This document shows, piece after piece, positions 1 to 8,370 of a stretch of 19,229 nt of DNA. The stretch spans positions 1 through 19,229 of the forward strand of contig WHUX01000566.1 in NCBI GenBank assembly GCA_015179025.1, in the 5' to 3' direction. Positions within the stretch are counted from its first letter, which is position 1. Each line of letters starts with the position of its first letter. The notes below the pieces were generated by a model, which had not been told where the DNA came from, did no database searches, and saw only the letters and a list, made by a program, of their open reading frames with translations. Both the position numbers and the translations under genes were made by a program. This stretch comes from Terfezia claveryi. Lineage: Eukaryota > Ascomycota > Pezizomycetes > Pezizales > Pezizaceae.

Positions 1-78
1 ACTATATGGGGGTGCGAAATGCCAAACAAGGTAAAAAAGACGCATGATAAAAGCCATCACCGAGAAGTCCATGACCGG

Positions 79-531
79 TCATCGCGCAAATCCACCCTCT
101 TCCTTCCTCTCTAAAGTCCAAGCCTCAATTGGGAGCCAGCGTCCCCTCATCTTCAGGTGGCTCCCAACAGCTATCTTCCTGTCAAAAAATACAACAACGG
201 AGCTGGTGGCTTTACCCAATCTCCCCTTACTCCCCAGGAGCCAACGTGCCCCATAATCCCCCTCACTCCCATATCCTGTATGATATCTGCCATGGGTCTC
301 TGGCAGGTGGACCCCATGAATTACAACCGCCTTCGCCAATTTGTCATTAGGTGGTGTCTTCTGTGGGGGTATTTTGGCTGGTCGGGATTTCTTCCCAGCC
401 TTTGCTGCCGGACGTGGTGCAGCCTGTTTTTTGGTAATTGGAGGTGCCACTGCTACTGGAGCCTCGTCCTCATCCTCATACCCAGATAGGTCTTCATATA
501 CATGTCTGACCTATCTGCCATCACAACATCC
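79..531 (-). pseudogene. LINE ORF1 (Gag-like) C-terminal fragment
   Basis: This minus-strand frame encodes an acidic stretch (DLSGYEDEDE), then a basic Ala/Pro/Lys-rich linker, then a segment ending in WLLGSKGRLGK, SSVVVFFDR and a Trp-rich tail before a TGA at 79-81. The pattern 'WL.S...L.K..SSVVV(Y/F)' is typical of the RNA-binding ORF1 protein of Tad1-like fungal LINEs, which coats element RNA. The expected C-terminal zinc knuckles are absent here. In-frame stops occur near 511 and 532, and the 5' continuation appears to lie in another frame (EDVVMAD near 520), so the gene is broken. ORF2 would lie to the left, outside the window. The family assignment rests on motif memory, without alignment. 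Confidence 0.55.
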
Positions 532-609
532 TCACTGTCTCTTGCCCCCCCTCCCCTCAATCCCTACCTCTGTATGTACTGCAGCCACTACCTGCATCTT
601 CTGCCCCTC

Positions 610-827
610 TTACGCTACCTGGCCCGACTGGGTTCCAACCGATACCGTCTCAACCGGTAGAGCCTTACCCTTTGTCTGCCATATCTTCCGCTCTGAAACC
701 AACAGCTTCCTCGATCTCTCCCCTGCCTCCTTCTCTGTCCACTTCCAGTTTTTCTCACAAATCTGTAGTTGGCTTCCTGCTAACTCCTCTCGCTCAATCC
801 TCTTCTTCCTCTCTTCCTTTAACTCCC
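610..827 (-). pseudogene. Charged coiled-coil-like segment, probably LINE ORF1
   Basis: The frame reads LRELKEERKKRIEREEL followed by a Glu/Lys-rich stretch and ends at a TAA at 610-612. Its heptad-like charge pattern suggests a coiled coil, which is common in the N-terminal half of LINE ORF1 proteins. It sits directly upstream, in transcription order, of the ORF1 C-terminal fragment and may be part of the same broken gene. Directly before it the sequence switches to an RNase H-like segment, so the join looks rearranged. No catalytic motif is visible. A random charged reading frame is the alternative. Confidence 0.35.
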
Positions 828-1120
828 TCAATTTCTGCAACCTGCGTCTGCTACTGTGGATTGTTCCCCCAAACATGAATGGGGGTTGCCTTTTCTCTCT
901 TCTGCGTAGAAGGCTGCCGCATGACGGCCTCCTCTTCCGGTGTCGTCCGTGCTGCAGGCCCGCCATTCTTCTTCTAAAATCCCGCCTATCTTTGCTGCCC
1001 ATCTGCCTTTGTATTTTGAATCTGGGTCCGAGGATAATGAGGTGGTTAAAACCTCTGTGGATGTAAGGCCGAAGAATGCGGGACTCAGTGCAGTCGTCAG
1101 GGTAGGTTCCGGAGGGATGC
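828..1120 (-). pseudogene. LINE RNase H fragment
   Basis: The frame contains RWAAKIGGILEEEWRACSTD, then DTGRGGRHAAAFYAEE, then LGEQSTVADA before a TGA at about 828. LINE B in this window has HWAAGIGHIQEEGWRVCYTD, DGTGRKG and LGDQATVADGE at the matching places, so this is the N-terminal half of the same RNase H family. The Asp of YTD-like strand 1 is kept. The catalytic Glu of VADGE is not: the frame reads VADAG. The rest of the domain (DSQ, HxGIxGNExAD) is missing. The fragment sits between two ORF1-like pieces, which is not the normal LINE order, so it is probably a recombination product. Confidence 0.6.
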
Positions 1121-1320
1121 TGAGAGGACTGGTGGTGGGTTCGGTCTTGGGATTGCGTTTGCAGGCTGGGTTCCTCTCGAGAGCCTTTGGGGGTTCCGCC
1201 GATAGTGTGCGTGCCCGCACGGGGTCTAGGTAACCCCCTCCTAGTCTCCTCCATCTGTAGACCTTCGTTGCGATGTCTCGTGACGAATCTCTGCTCGCCT
1301 TTGACATAGGGGGACATTCA

Positions 1321-1720
1321 CCTTTATAAGTCTCCTTCTCTCACTGTTGCCGTTATCGGAGTCATCGGGGTCATCGGACTCTGTCTGGATTACGCCAGGT
1401 GTTCCAACAGGAAGGCTGGCGGGAACATTGCTGTTGCCGGTTTTGCTTCCTTAGCCTTGGGTGAGAGCGCTGCGGACTGTTTGCTTAGTCCCGGTCCTCT
1501 TCAGCTTCTCCTGCTTCTCAGTAGCTTGCGCGTATGCCTTCTCATGCTTCTCCTTCTCCTCCCTCTTCCGTTTCTCCGTACTAATCTCATCCTTCATCGC
1601 CGGCGTTGACATACGTGCCCTGGGAGTTATGGGGGCTGAACCTGGGGCCGGAATTACCGGTTCCCTGTTAGATGCGATAACCAAATGTAGTAATTTAGTG
1701 AGGGTAAATGGAAGGTGAAG
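1321..1720 (-). pseudogene. Possible LINE ORF1 N-terminal region
   Basis: From about 1720 leftwards the minus strand reads a Pro/Ala-rich start (PVIPAPGSAPITPRARMS), then a very Lys/Glu-rich stretch (KRKREEKEKHEKAYAQA), with a TAA at 1451-1453. Past that stop the same frame continues with an acidic patch (ESDDPDDSDNGN). Such low-complexity charged N termini are common in fungal LINE ORF1 proteins, and the orientation matches the ORF1 C-terminal fragment further left. Nothing in it is diagnostic. The upstream part of the longer reading frame (1721-1789) is AT-rich and looks non-coding. Host protein or chance are alternatives. Confidence 0.25.
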
Positions 1721-2217
1721 AAATAGGAGTGAGTTTTTTCTCTTAAAATAAAAGAAAAATAATAATAAAATAAGGAAGATGAAATACATCAGTGCTAACG
1801 AACATGAATACTAAATAATAACATATCAACATGCTTACTTATCAGTACGGACGAACATGAATGGTACTTAGTAATGAAATATCACCATGGTCCTCAAGGT
1901 CTGCATCCAAGTGTTGCCTAGATTCCTCCAGTTCCAAGTCTTCTCCCAAGTCCGCTTCCAAGTCCAATTGCAACTGCACATCTTGGTGAATAGGGGTATT
2001 CAAGCAGCTATGTGATGGATTGCAGCGGCTACTAAACATAGAAGTCGGATTTAATACAGCTGCATTGTCAGGTTTGGCATTCCCCTTGCACTGGCAGGAA
2101 TTCTGTTATAAATGTAAGTCCAGGTGGAAATTAATACAAAATGCGGAAGACATACTTCAGAATATAAACCAAGTGCAGTACGGGGAGTAGCTTCACGAAG
2201 TATGATGTATTGCAGCG

Positions 2218-2239
2218 CAATATCAGGCCAATATCAGGC
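2218..2239. repeat. 11-bp tandem duplication
   Basis: The unit CAATATCAGGC occurs twice head to tail. It probably arose by replication slippage. No function is apparent. Confidence 0.7.
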
Positions 2240-2560
2240 CATGCACACTCAGACGTAGAAATATTAAATCCCTTTAAAATACCAATGTTATGCGCATATA
2301 ATGGGTCGCAATGAGTAGTAGCTCACGAGTTGGGTGGTGTCAATCCAATAAGACATATTTGGTTGATCAATCATGATGAAGTTTTCGCACAAGACAATAG
2401 AGTCATCGGTCGCCTATCTTGTCAAGGGATACATATGTATACTACCGGTAAAACTATCTCCAATAACAAAAACCTCAATTTTATGTTGGTTCATACCGCT
2501 TCACTAATTTTTGACGAGCTTAGTATTTTTTGAACAGGTAGGAGTAGGTAGGTCTTCGCG

Positions 2561-2586
2561 CTAGTGTGGTTGGCCAACCAGACTAG
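2561..2586. repeat. 26-bp near-perfect palindrome
   Basis: The sequence from CTAGTG to GACTAG is self-complementary apart from one symmetric mismatch, around the core TGGTTGGCCAACCA. Its arm (CCAACCAGACTA) recurs at 3633-3644 and, inverted, at 3507 and 3601, so it belongs to a small local repeat family. Confidence 0.7.
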
Positions 2587-2687
2587 GTCCTCGTAATTCT
2601 GTAGAGGTTGTGGGGCTTCCCTATCAGACTCAGACTATTCATTTTCTACCGGTGAGCCTACCTTAATGTCACGGCTCACTAAACATA

Positions 2688-2731
2688 GACTGAAACTGCG
2701 AACTCGTTGGACTGAAACTGCGAACTCGTGG
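2688..2731. repeat. 22-bp tandem duplication
   Basis: GACTGAAACTGCGAACTCGT starts at 2688 and again at 2710, giving two adjacent 22-bp units. This looks like a simple slippage duplication. Confidence 0.75.
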
Positions 2732-3100
2732 AATGTATGGGCGCTTGGGTATTGTTGTAACTCGCAGGGATTGATTCCTATATCAGCATCCCCAATCCTA
2801 CTCACTTGTATTCTCTTTCTTCACGCAACGTCCTGTATCTTAGCCGTGCTGAATACATACGTTCCTCCTTGTCATAGGATCTCTCTATATCATATCCATA
2901 ATTCATAGCCCAAGCGCTCCCTGGAATAAGCTCATAGCCATCGCCCGTTACACTTAACTGGCTGGCATATGTATCACGTGGCAAGCCTACCTTAGCTCGT
3001 TAGAGTCCCCAACCCTACTTTAACTGGCCTGTATACGCATATCCACCGGTGAGTCTACCTTAACTGACCAACCTACTTGTATTGGGCCAATTCCTGGAGT

Positions 3101-3190
3101 AGGACAGCCCAAGCAGGAATACCCATTCCTGGGTAGGCTGTCCTGCCTGGGAACTATCCCATTCGCGAATCAGCCGATCCCCGGGCAGGA
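3101..3190. repeat. Cluster of overlapping hairpins
   Basis: AGGACAGCC (3101-3109) pairs with GGCTGTCCT (3136-3144), and inside that CAGGAAT (3114-3120) pairs with ATTCCTG (3125-3131), giving a 44-bp hairpin. A second stem pairs TCCTGCCTGGG (3141-3151) with CCCGGGCAGGA (3180-3190), with one mismatch, around a perfect palindrome ATTCGCGAAT (3161-3170). It resembles the end of a small inverted-repeat element. No coding content is seen. Confidence 0.6.
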
Positions 3191-3599
3191 CGAACACACG
3201 ATACAGTGCGGTAGGGGAGAATCGCGGATATCGTGGGATTCTGGGGGTTCAGCGACGGGAAAAGTGTGCAAAGAGGTTCCTGAATCTTAACTTGGGATAT
3301 GAGATAGAGCTCGATGAATGCGTTATCTTGAGTTGACGCCCGGGGGCCTTTTTGTTATGCCCGAAAACGTTTCTCCTTACTGTCGGGGGGCTTGTGTAGA
3401 GTCAGGAGGAGGTTGCTATTTCGTTCGCTGTCGATAACTGTGGCTTGGATGCCTATAACTCCTAATTCCAGGTCTGGGTTTCCCTTCCTATGAGTGTATG
3501 CTCTAGTAGTCTGGTTGCACTATCCCTCACTTGGCATGAGACTACCACAGAGGGTGCAAGGAGCATTTTTCAGGCAGTTAGTCTGGAGGTCGCTACGAG

Positions 3600-3645
3600 A
3601 TAGTCTGGTTGGCACGCTACGAGAGGCTTGCGCCAACCAGACTAT
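3600..3645. repeat. 14-bp inverted repeat with TAGTCTGGTTGGC arms
   Basis: ATAGTCTGGTTGGC (3600-3613) is perfectly complementary to GCCAACCAGACTAT (3632-3645) across an 18-bp loop. The same arm appears at 3507-3517 and within the palindrome at 2561-2586, so it may be a terminal repeat of a small transposon. Confidence 0.65.
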
Positions 3646-3856
3646 GCTGGAGGCTGGAGGTTAGCATACGCAGACAGCAGCGGAAGAATAACCACTGCGC
3701 AATTAGAACCAGACTACGCAATTAGAGCATCGGTCGTGTCGGTGGGTCTACTAGAGCATACACTCCCAACCATACTTGGAGACCTGACAGCCAAGCCCGC
3801 ACAGCCAAGCCCGCTCCCCCAACACTACCCAATCCTTGGCAGAGTCCCAGAAATCC

Positions 3857-3930
3857 TATAAGTACCCCTCTTTCCCTCCAATCTCCCTTTCTTCTTTTCT
3901 CTTCAACCACCTCGCAGCCAAGCGCTGGAG
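3857..3930 (+). promoter_or_regulatory. TATA box plus pyrimidine-rich tract, promoter-like
   Basis: TATAAGTA at 3857-3864 is followed by a long C/T tract (about 3865-3905) and TCTTCAACC. This arrangement is common at fungal pol II promoters and inside retrotransposon LTRs. No convincing coding region follows in the next 700 bp, so it could be a solo or decayed LTR. It is an inference from composition only. Confidence 0.25.
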
Positions 3931-4434
3931 TCTGAGATCCCACGAGGGATTGTGACAACCAACTGTTGAGCCCCATAGACGCAAAGTTTCCCGCCTCGTT
4001 ACCGACTGAAGCCACCTGCTATAGCTTACAATTGGTGTGCTGTCTTGTTGGCATCAACGATTCTTATACTCGCATCCAAAACCGTCTAAACCCTTTTCTT
4101 TTGTTAATCAACCAAAAACTACGTTGAAACTACTTAACTCTTCCTTTGTCTAATGAACAATACTCTATGAATTGAAGCTGACGTGTGAGTTAGGAACAAG
4201 TACGCGGAAGTGAAGTTTAATGGAAAGGGGTGTCGTATGGGAAAGGAGGAAGAAAGAGAAAGGAACCTGCGCTATGAAGTTCATCACCTTGACGTTGGTG
4301 CGCAGGCTCCCTATATCAAATAGGGTCTAAGAAGAACTTCACCATGTATTTTGTCATGTATTTCGCTGAAGATATAACCAAAAAAATTAATTAATCAACG
4401 TTTATGTATCAACCACTGTCATATTCTTTTTTTT

Positions 4435-4458
4435 TATATATATATATATATATATATA
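4435..4458. repeat. TA dinucleotide microsatellite
   Basis: An uninterrupted run of TA repeats directly follows a nine-base T run (4427-4435). It is simple sequence. Confidence 0.9.
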
Positions 4459-4609
4459 CATACCCATTACGGAGCTTGTTCTCGGTCCCAGACTCTTGGC
4501 AGTGATAATATGTATCTGCAAGACAACGTTCGTTAACGAAGGCCACTGTGTTTCCCATTAAGACAGATACGGGTAATAGCTACCATTTCTAGGTTGAATA
4601 GATTTTTTT

Positions 4610-4985
4610 TCAGTTTTTGAAAAAATACTCAGTCCTCATCGGTCCCAGAATGGTACCATGTCTGTTCGAATCTCCTCTGCTTTTGTCCAGGGTTTTACCG
4701 TTCTTCTTTTGTCCTACCTCGCCTGGGCTACCGGTAGGAGGTGAGTGGGTTGTCGCCTTCGTTCGCCCTTGCTTGCATTTGCCTTCCACTTGCCCTTCCC
4801 CGGCTTGCTGGGGCTGGTGTTGGGTTCCCGCTTCAGTAATATGCTTCAATTCCATGAGCGCCTGCCCTTTCGAATCTATGGTGCATGCCCCGTTGTTACC
4901 CTTCATGTGGTGGTCCTTGAATGGTTCCGGAGAGATGTTATGGACGCTCTGCTGGTCGGGGACATTATTTACGTTTTCCCTTTTT
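4610..4985 (-). pseudogene. Hydrophilic reading frame of unknown identity, cut by LINE A
   Basis: A minus-strand frame stays open from about 4985 to 4610. It is rich in Gly, Gln, Lys and Thr and has no hydrophobic core, signal peptide or recognised motif. An internal ATG at 4904-4906 would give 98 residues. The frame abuts the poly(T) at 4981-4988 that marks the 3' end of LINE A, so A probably inserted into or next to whatever this was. Composition resembles disordered N-terminal regions of LINE ORF1 proteins, but I cannot identify it. It may be non-coding. Confidence 0.25.
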
Positions 4986-4993
4986 TTTCAATA

Positions 4994-5048
4994 CTCCTAT
5001 GCGGTCCCATTAAGGGGACCATGAGGAGCCACCTGGAAGCCCAGGTGG
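4994..5048 (-). other. Two conserved hairpins in the 3' tail of LINE A
   Basis: Just inside the A tail, an imperfect stem pairs CTCCTATG with CATGAGGAG and GGTCCC (5003-5008) with GGGGACC (5014-5020). A second stem pairs CCACCTGG (5029-5036) with CCAGGTGG (5041-5048). The same layout occurs in LINE B, and partly in LINE C. LINE reverse transcriptases often recognise a 3' stem-loop of their own RNA, so these may be template recognition structures. That role is an inference. Confidence 0.55.
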
Positions 5049-5369
5049 ATTCAGGGTGGATTCAGGGACAAGGCAAGTTAATCAGCCAGGTCCGACGCTA
5101 AGTACATAACCATAAAATATAACGTATAACCCCAAGTACCCCGAAGGGAAAGCACAAACAAACAGATCGAAATATAATAGGAACTCGAGTGACGCGGATC
5201 CCTATGCTGTCATTAACCTGCTAGATTCCAGATGGCCCCAGGAGGCCTGACTTGGGTCTGCACCGGAAGAAATGGGGGAAACAACAAAAAACTTTTTTGA
5301 AATCAAATCAGCAAATGAATAACGAACCCGACCGAAAGTCAAAGTTCCATCTCTCAAACGTCTGTGTGC

Positions 5370-5818
5370 TCAAGGGCCGCTCCTCCCGGCCAACCGTCTA
5401 TACAGGAAACTGAAAATGGCATCTACAGCATCCCAGTCCTCTCCATCCTCCTCTTTAATCCTTATGGGGCAGTCGAGGTCCCCCCAATCCTTGATGCTGC
5501 CGAGATCCCGTCTTTGCTCGTGGTAATTGGGGCAGTCAAAGGTGATGTGTCGGCCGTCTTGCGTTTGGTGACCGCATTGGCAACTGCTTGAGTCCGACTT
5601 AGAGCCAGTACGTCTGGGGTCCTCTGTCGGATCTGAGCCACGTTTAAGTGGAGAGTGCATGTCAGTTCCATTCCATTCTCCGTATGCCATATCCAGGGGT
5701 AGTTCGTCCTGTGGATCTTATAGCGTTGGAGAGCTGTCTGATGCTCTGTGACGATCGAATCTTGGAGAGAGATCTGACCCAAGGCTGAGGCAAAAGTAGC
5801 GAGTCTTTCCGCCTCCTT
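5370..5818 (-). pseudogene. LINE A ORF2 C terminus with CCHC knuckle
   Basis: The minus strand encodes the end of RNase H (LATFASALGQIS), then in shifted frames a WLRSDRGPQTYWL-like stretch, then CQCGHQTQDGRHITFDC, a C-x-C-x8-H-x4-C knuckle identical in spacing to LINE B. It ends with an acidic, aromatic tail (AIFSFLYRRL) and a stop at 5370. The knuckle is thought to help ORF2 bind nucleic acid during target-primed reverse transcription. At least two frameshifts separate the segments, so no full protein is possible. The right edge is the insertion point of LINE B. Confidence 0.75.
5805..5818. repeat. Target-site duplication of LINE B, left copy
   Basis: CTTTCCGCCTCCTT here recurs exactly at 10164-10177. 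The last two T bases merge with the poly(T) of LINE B, so the duplication is 12-14 bp. It lies inside the RNase H codons of LINE A. Confidence 0.85.
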
Positions 5819-5850
5819 TTTTTTTTTTTTTTTTTTTAAATACTTTGATC

Positions 5851-5904
5851 CTCCTATGCAGCCCCGTTAGGGGGGCTATGAGGAGCCACATGGAAACCCA
5901 GTGG
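5851..5904 (-). other. Two hairpins in the 3' tail of LINE B
   Basis: CTCCTATG...ATGAGGAG encloses AGCCCC (5860-5865) paired with GGGGGGCT (5870-5877). A second, weaker stem pairs CCACATGG with CCAGTGG (5886-5904). Relative to LINE A, the first stem differs at two pairs by matched changes, consistent with selection for pairing. Confidence 0.55.
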
Positions 5905-6185
5905 ATTCAGGGGAGAGGCAAGTTAATCTGCCAATCCCACGCAAACTAGGTACACGGATAGGGTAAAGCCCCATGCTGTCATGAACGAACTGGTCGATGA
6001 CCCGGAGGCCTGACTAGGCCTTACCCCAACTCAAAGAACTGAAGGACTCGCGGAAAAAGGATGAACTAAAAGGACTAACTTGTGGACTTGACAACAAAGG
6101 GGACTCGTAAATAATAACCTGCTGTATAGAAATAGTGGACTGAGATAAAGAAACTCGTGAATAATCCCTGGAACGATGCCTCCTC

Positions 6186-7232
6186 CTAAGTGAACTCACG
6201 GAATAGAAACCCGAAGAAGGCCTCTGTGGCCTCAAATGTCTCTTCATCCTCTTTTCTCCACTCCGGTTTGTCGAGCTCTTCCCAGCTGCTCTTCTCCCCT
6301 AGGAGGATTCTGCGAGGTCGATCGAAGCGTGGACACTGGAAGACAACGTGCTCCCCCGTCTCGGTGGGGTGACCACATGCGCACTCTGGTGATTCCGCTT
6401 TGCCGATGTGGTGTAGCCAGCTCTTTTGTGGGCCTCTGTTCGTTCGCATCCATGTGTAGGTTGAGAGAGCATGTCGGTTCCATTCTGTTCTTCTCATGCC
6501 ATATCCGGCTTTGGTCCTTGCTTTCTTCCGTGTGGCTTTGGATGCTGCGCGGATGCCTCCTTCTGTTACTGTGTGTCCTCGGCCTGTGACTTCCCCTAAG
6601 TGAGACTGAAAGCTTGCGATCTGGTCCGCCTTTTCGTTGCCTGGGATGCCTAAGTGACCCCTGACCCATGATAGTTGGAGGTCCCTATGTGGGTTTGTGG
6701 TTAGGAGGGTCTTGATTTCCTTCTCGATGCCGGATCTGGGGGGGAGCCTGAACTCATATTGCGGATTGCCTGGACCGCTGCCTGAGAATCTGAGAGGATC
6801 GCCAACATGTCTGAGCTCTCATTGATTAGGGCCAGTTGCATTGCAAAGAGTTCGCCATCTGCCACTGTGGCCTGGTCCCCCAGGTAGCCTCCATAGTCCT
6901 TGGGAGTGCCTCCTATTCGATCTTCACTGTAAACTCCGCTTGCCACCACTCCTTTTCGACCTGTACCATCTGTGTAGCAGACTCTCCACCCTTCTTCCTG
7001 GATATGTCCTATTCCCGCTGCCCAATGACCTAGGTACTTAGATTGCTCTGACTTAGGGTCTATGATTTCCTTGTAGATTAGTGGAAAGGGTGTTGTATCC
7101 TCCCTTTCTCCATACGAGAGCTCCTCTTTTCTTACTCCATTTAGAAAGAAGGCTTCTGAGATAGGGGTTCTTATTTGGTGAAGGTCATTGCTAGCATGCC
7201 ATGAGGTGCCCTTTTTAACAAAAGATATGTGG
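6186..7232 (-). pseudogene. LINE B ORF2: RNase H and CCHC tail
   Basis: The frame shows all RNase H1-type catalytic positions: Asp in YTDGTG (6968-6970), Glu in VADGELF (6851-6853), Asp in LSDSQAAV (6788-6790), and the final Asp in HLGIPGNEKAD. This domain removes element RNA from RNA-DNA hybrids. A slip in a run of seven G (6738-6744; C on the coding strand) shifts the frame between the third and fourth catalytic residues. After it, one frame runs to the stop at 6186-6188 through WMRTNRGPQKSWL and CACGHPTETGEHVVFQC (C-x-C-x8-H-x4-C) to FFGFLFREFT. The 5' side is cut by the pogo-like element at 7238. Apart from the slip the domain looks intact, so B is fairly recent. Confidence 0.88.
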
Positions 7233-7237
7233 AGATA

Positions 7238-7260
7238 CCGTATTAATTCGCAAGTAAGAA
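7238..7260 (+). repeat. Left terminal inverted repeat of the pogo-like element
   Basis: This 23-bp end is a perfect inverted match to 8467-8489 and is preceded by TA (7236-7237). The adjacent AGA/TCT bases also match, so the repeat could be counted as 28 bp. Confidence 0.9.
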
Positions 7261-7274
7261 AGTGTTACTCGGCA

Positions 7275-7370
7275 GGACAGTATTCGCGTATAAGACAGGG
7301 GTAAAACAGCCTAATTTTGGCCGAGATATCCGAATCGTGTTTTAGACAGCAAATTTTTCTTATAAGACAG
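7275..7370 (+). promoter_or_regulatory. Subterminal direct repeats, left side
   Basis: GGACAG (7275), TATAAGACAG (around 7289), TTTAGACAG (7341) and TATAAGACAG (7361) are spaced through the left subterminal region, all in the same orientation. Arrays like this often bind the transposase's DNA-binding domain. Binding is an inference. Confidence 0.45.
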
Positions 7371-7436
7371 TAGTATAGTAATATCAACGTTGACTGGCGC
7401 AACCGGTTCTTTCCCTCATCACCATCACTTGTTGCG

Positions 7437-8319
7437 ATGCCAATTCCACAGGCGCCTCGTCCTGGACCCAGTGCGCAAACCACTGGCCAAAAACCTCGCG
7501 CAACCTCAGTATTGCAACTGCAGAACTCTAGCAGGCGGACAGCGATTCCAGGACTATCAAACGTGGATTCCGAAGGACTTGATGTGGCACAAGACATTGT
7601 ACACTTCAATGCCTTACGTGAGGCTGGAAAGCAAGCCCCCACTTTGAATATTCCAGTCCGAAGACATCAATACACCCGGGAATTCAAACTGGCAGCTATC
7701 ACATATGCTAAAGAACATACCTCCCCCTCTATCGATCCAATTACGGAGGCAGTTATAGCTCGGCGATTTTCAAAATACCGTGTTGCACAGATTCTAGGTA
7801 TTTCCGAAAAAATGCTTAAATCCTGACTGTCAAAAAAAGATGAAGGATATGCATACAGTTCCCGTTATGGTTCCTCCTGGATGGAGAATAAATATACTGC
7901 TTCCCAACGGCGAATTCTTATGACCAAATGGGTAGCCGAGGCATGGAAGTCAGTATCTGCCAACCATGATATGATTGTAAGTACAACCTTCAAGTTCCGG
8001 CATCCACCTATACTTAGCTAATACTACTTAGACTCGCTCATTTCGCAAATGTGGAATCACTGTCCCAATCGATGGTACAGCAGACTCCGAGATTCATATT
8101 GAAGGAATCCCGAACTATACAGTCCCTGAGTGGCAATTACCTCCTGAGTCTGAAGACCAACCTGACCTGCCAACAGACACGGAGGATGAAAGTTCAGACC
8201 TTGAGATTGTGGATGATGAAGAGGAAGCGGATGGAAGTGGCAATGAGCAGGGAGATTACAATACCGAAGAAGAGGCTGTTCGATATGCTGCCATTACGCT
8301 TGGGGAGGAGATCGTGTAA
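7437..8319 (+). pseudogene. pogo-like transposase remnant: HTH plus C-terminal tail, no DDE core
   Basis: The first ATG opens 180 codons (exon 1, 7437-7976), followed by a 55-bp intron (GTAAGT at 7977, branch-like GCTAAT, acceptor TTAG at 8031) and 95 codons to the TAA at 8317-8319. Splicing keeps the frame exactly. After a Pro/Gln-rich start, residues about 80-129 (YTREFKLAAITYA, then KYRVAQILGISEKMLKS) form a helix-turn-helix like those of pogo/CENP-B-type transposases. The second half (WVAEAWKSVSANHDMI, then TRSFRKCGI across the splice site, then an acidic tail) matches the usual end of DDE transposases. About 200 or more core residues are absent. A TGA at 7824-7826 stands where Trp is expected after LKS. 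Confidence 0.75.
7977..8031 (+). other. 55-bp spliceosomal intron in the transposase remnant
   Basis: The intron has a GTAAGT donor, a GCTAATAC branch-like site and a TACTTAG acceptor. Removing it joins HDMI to TRSFRKCGI, restoring a typical transposase C-terminal motif in frame. Length and signals fit filamentous ascomycete introns. Confidence 0.8.
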
Positions 8320-8370
8320 CTAGATACCAATTATACTACTGTCGGAATTTTTTATTTTTTCCGCGGAAAT

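Larger units (their letters stand above)
1721..4609. other. Intergenic stretch without recognisable genes
   Basis: I find no reading frame here with a recognisable domain. Short frames near 1842-2039, 2330-2533, 2666-2984 and 3628-4015 show no conserved motif, and none is long enough to stand alone. The stretch holds short tandem duplications and palindromes listed separately, a TATA-plus-pyrimidine promoter-like block near 3857, and a TA microsatellite at 4435. It may be decayed transposon DNA. Confidence 0.5.

Noticed and set aside
341..1233. Long plus-strand frames (241 and 97 codons)
   Set aside because: They are antisense to the LINE ORF1 and RNase H pieces and are low-complexity Ser/Leu/Cys-rich, as expected for the reverse of Lys/Glu-rich coding.
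1842..2039. A 65-codon minus frame with a Leu/Glu/Asp-rich repeat
   Set aside because: The LDLEADLGEDLELEE pattern comes from an imperfect short DNA repeat (CAAGTC units) with no conserved motif and no neighbouring exon.
4427..4458. T run plus TA repeat as a possible LINE tail or origin
   Set aside because: No LINE 3' UTR box follows it, and simple TA repeats arise commonly; kept only as a microsatellite.
4617..5101. Two plus-strand open frames of 118 and 135 codons
   Set aside because: They run across the LINE A poly(T) and 3' UTR in antisense and have no recognised motif.
8051..8323. A 90-codon plus frame with Met- and Arg-rich sequence
   Set aside because: It is an out-of-frame reading of exon 2 of the transposase remnant; the spliced frame gives the expected SFRKCGI motif and acidic tail.
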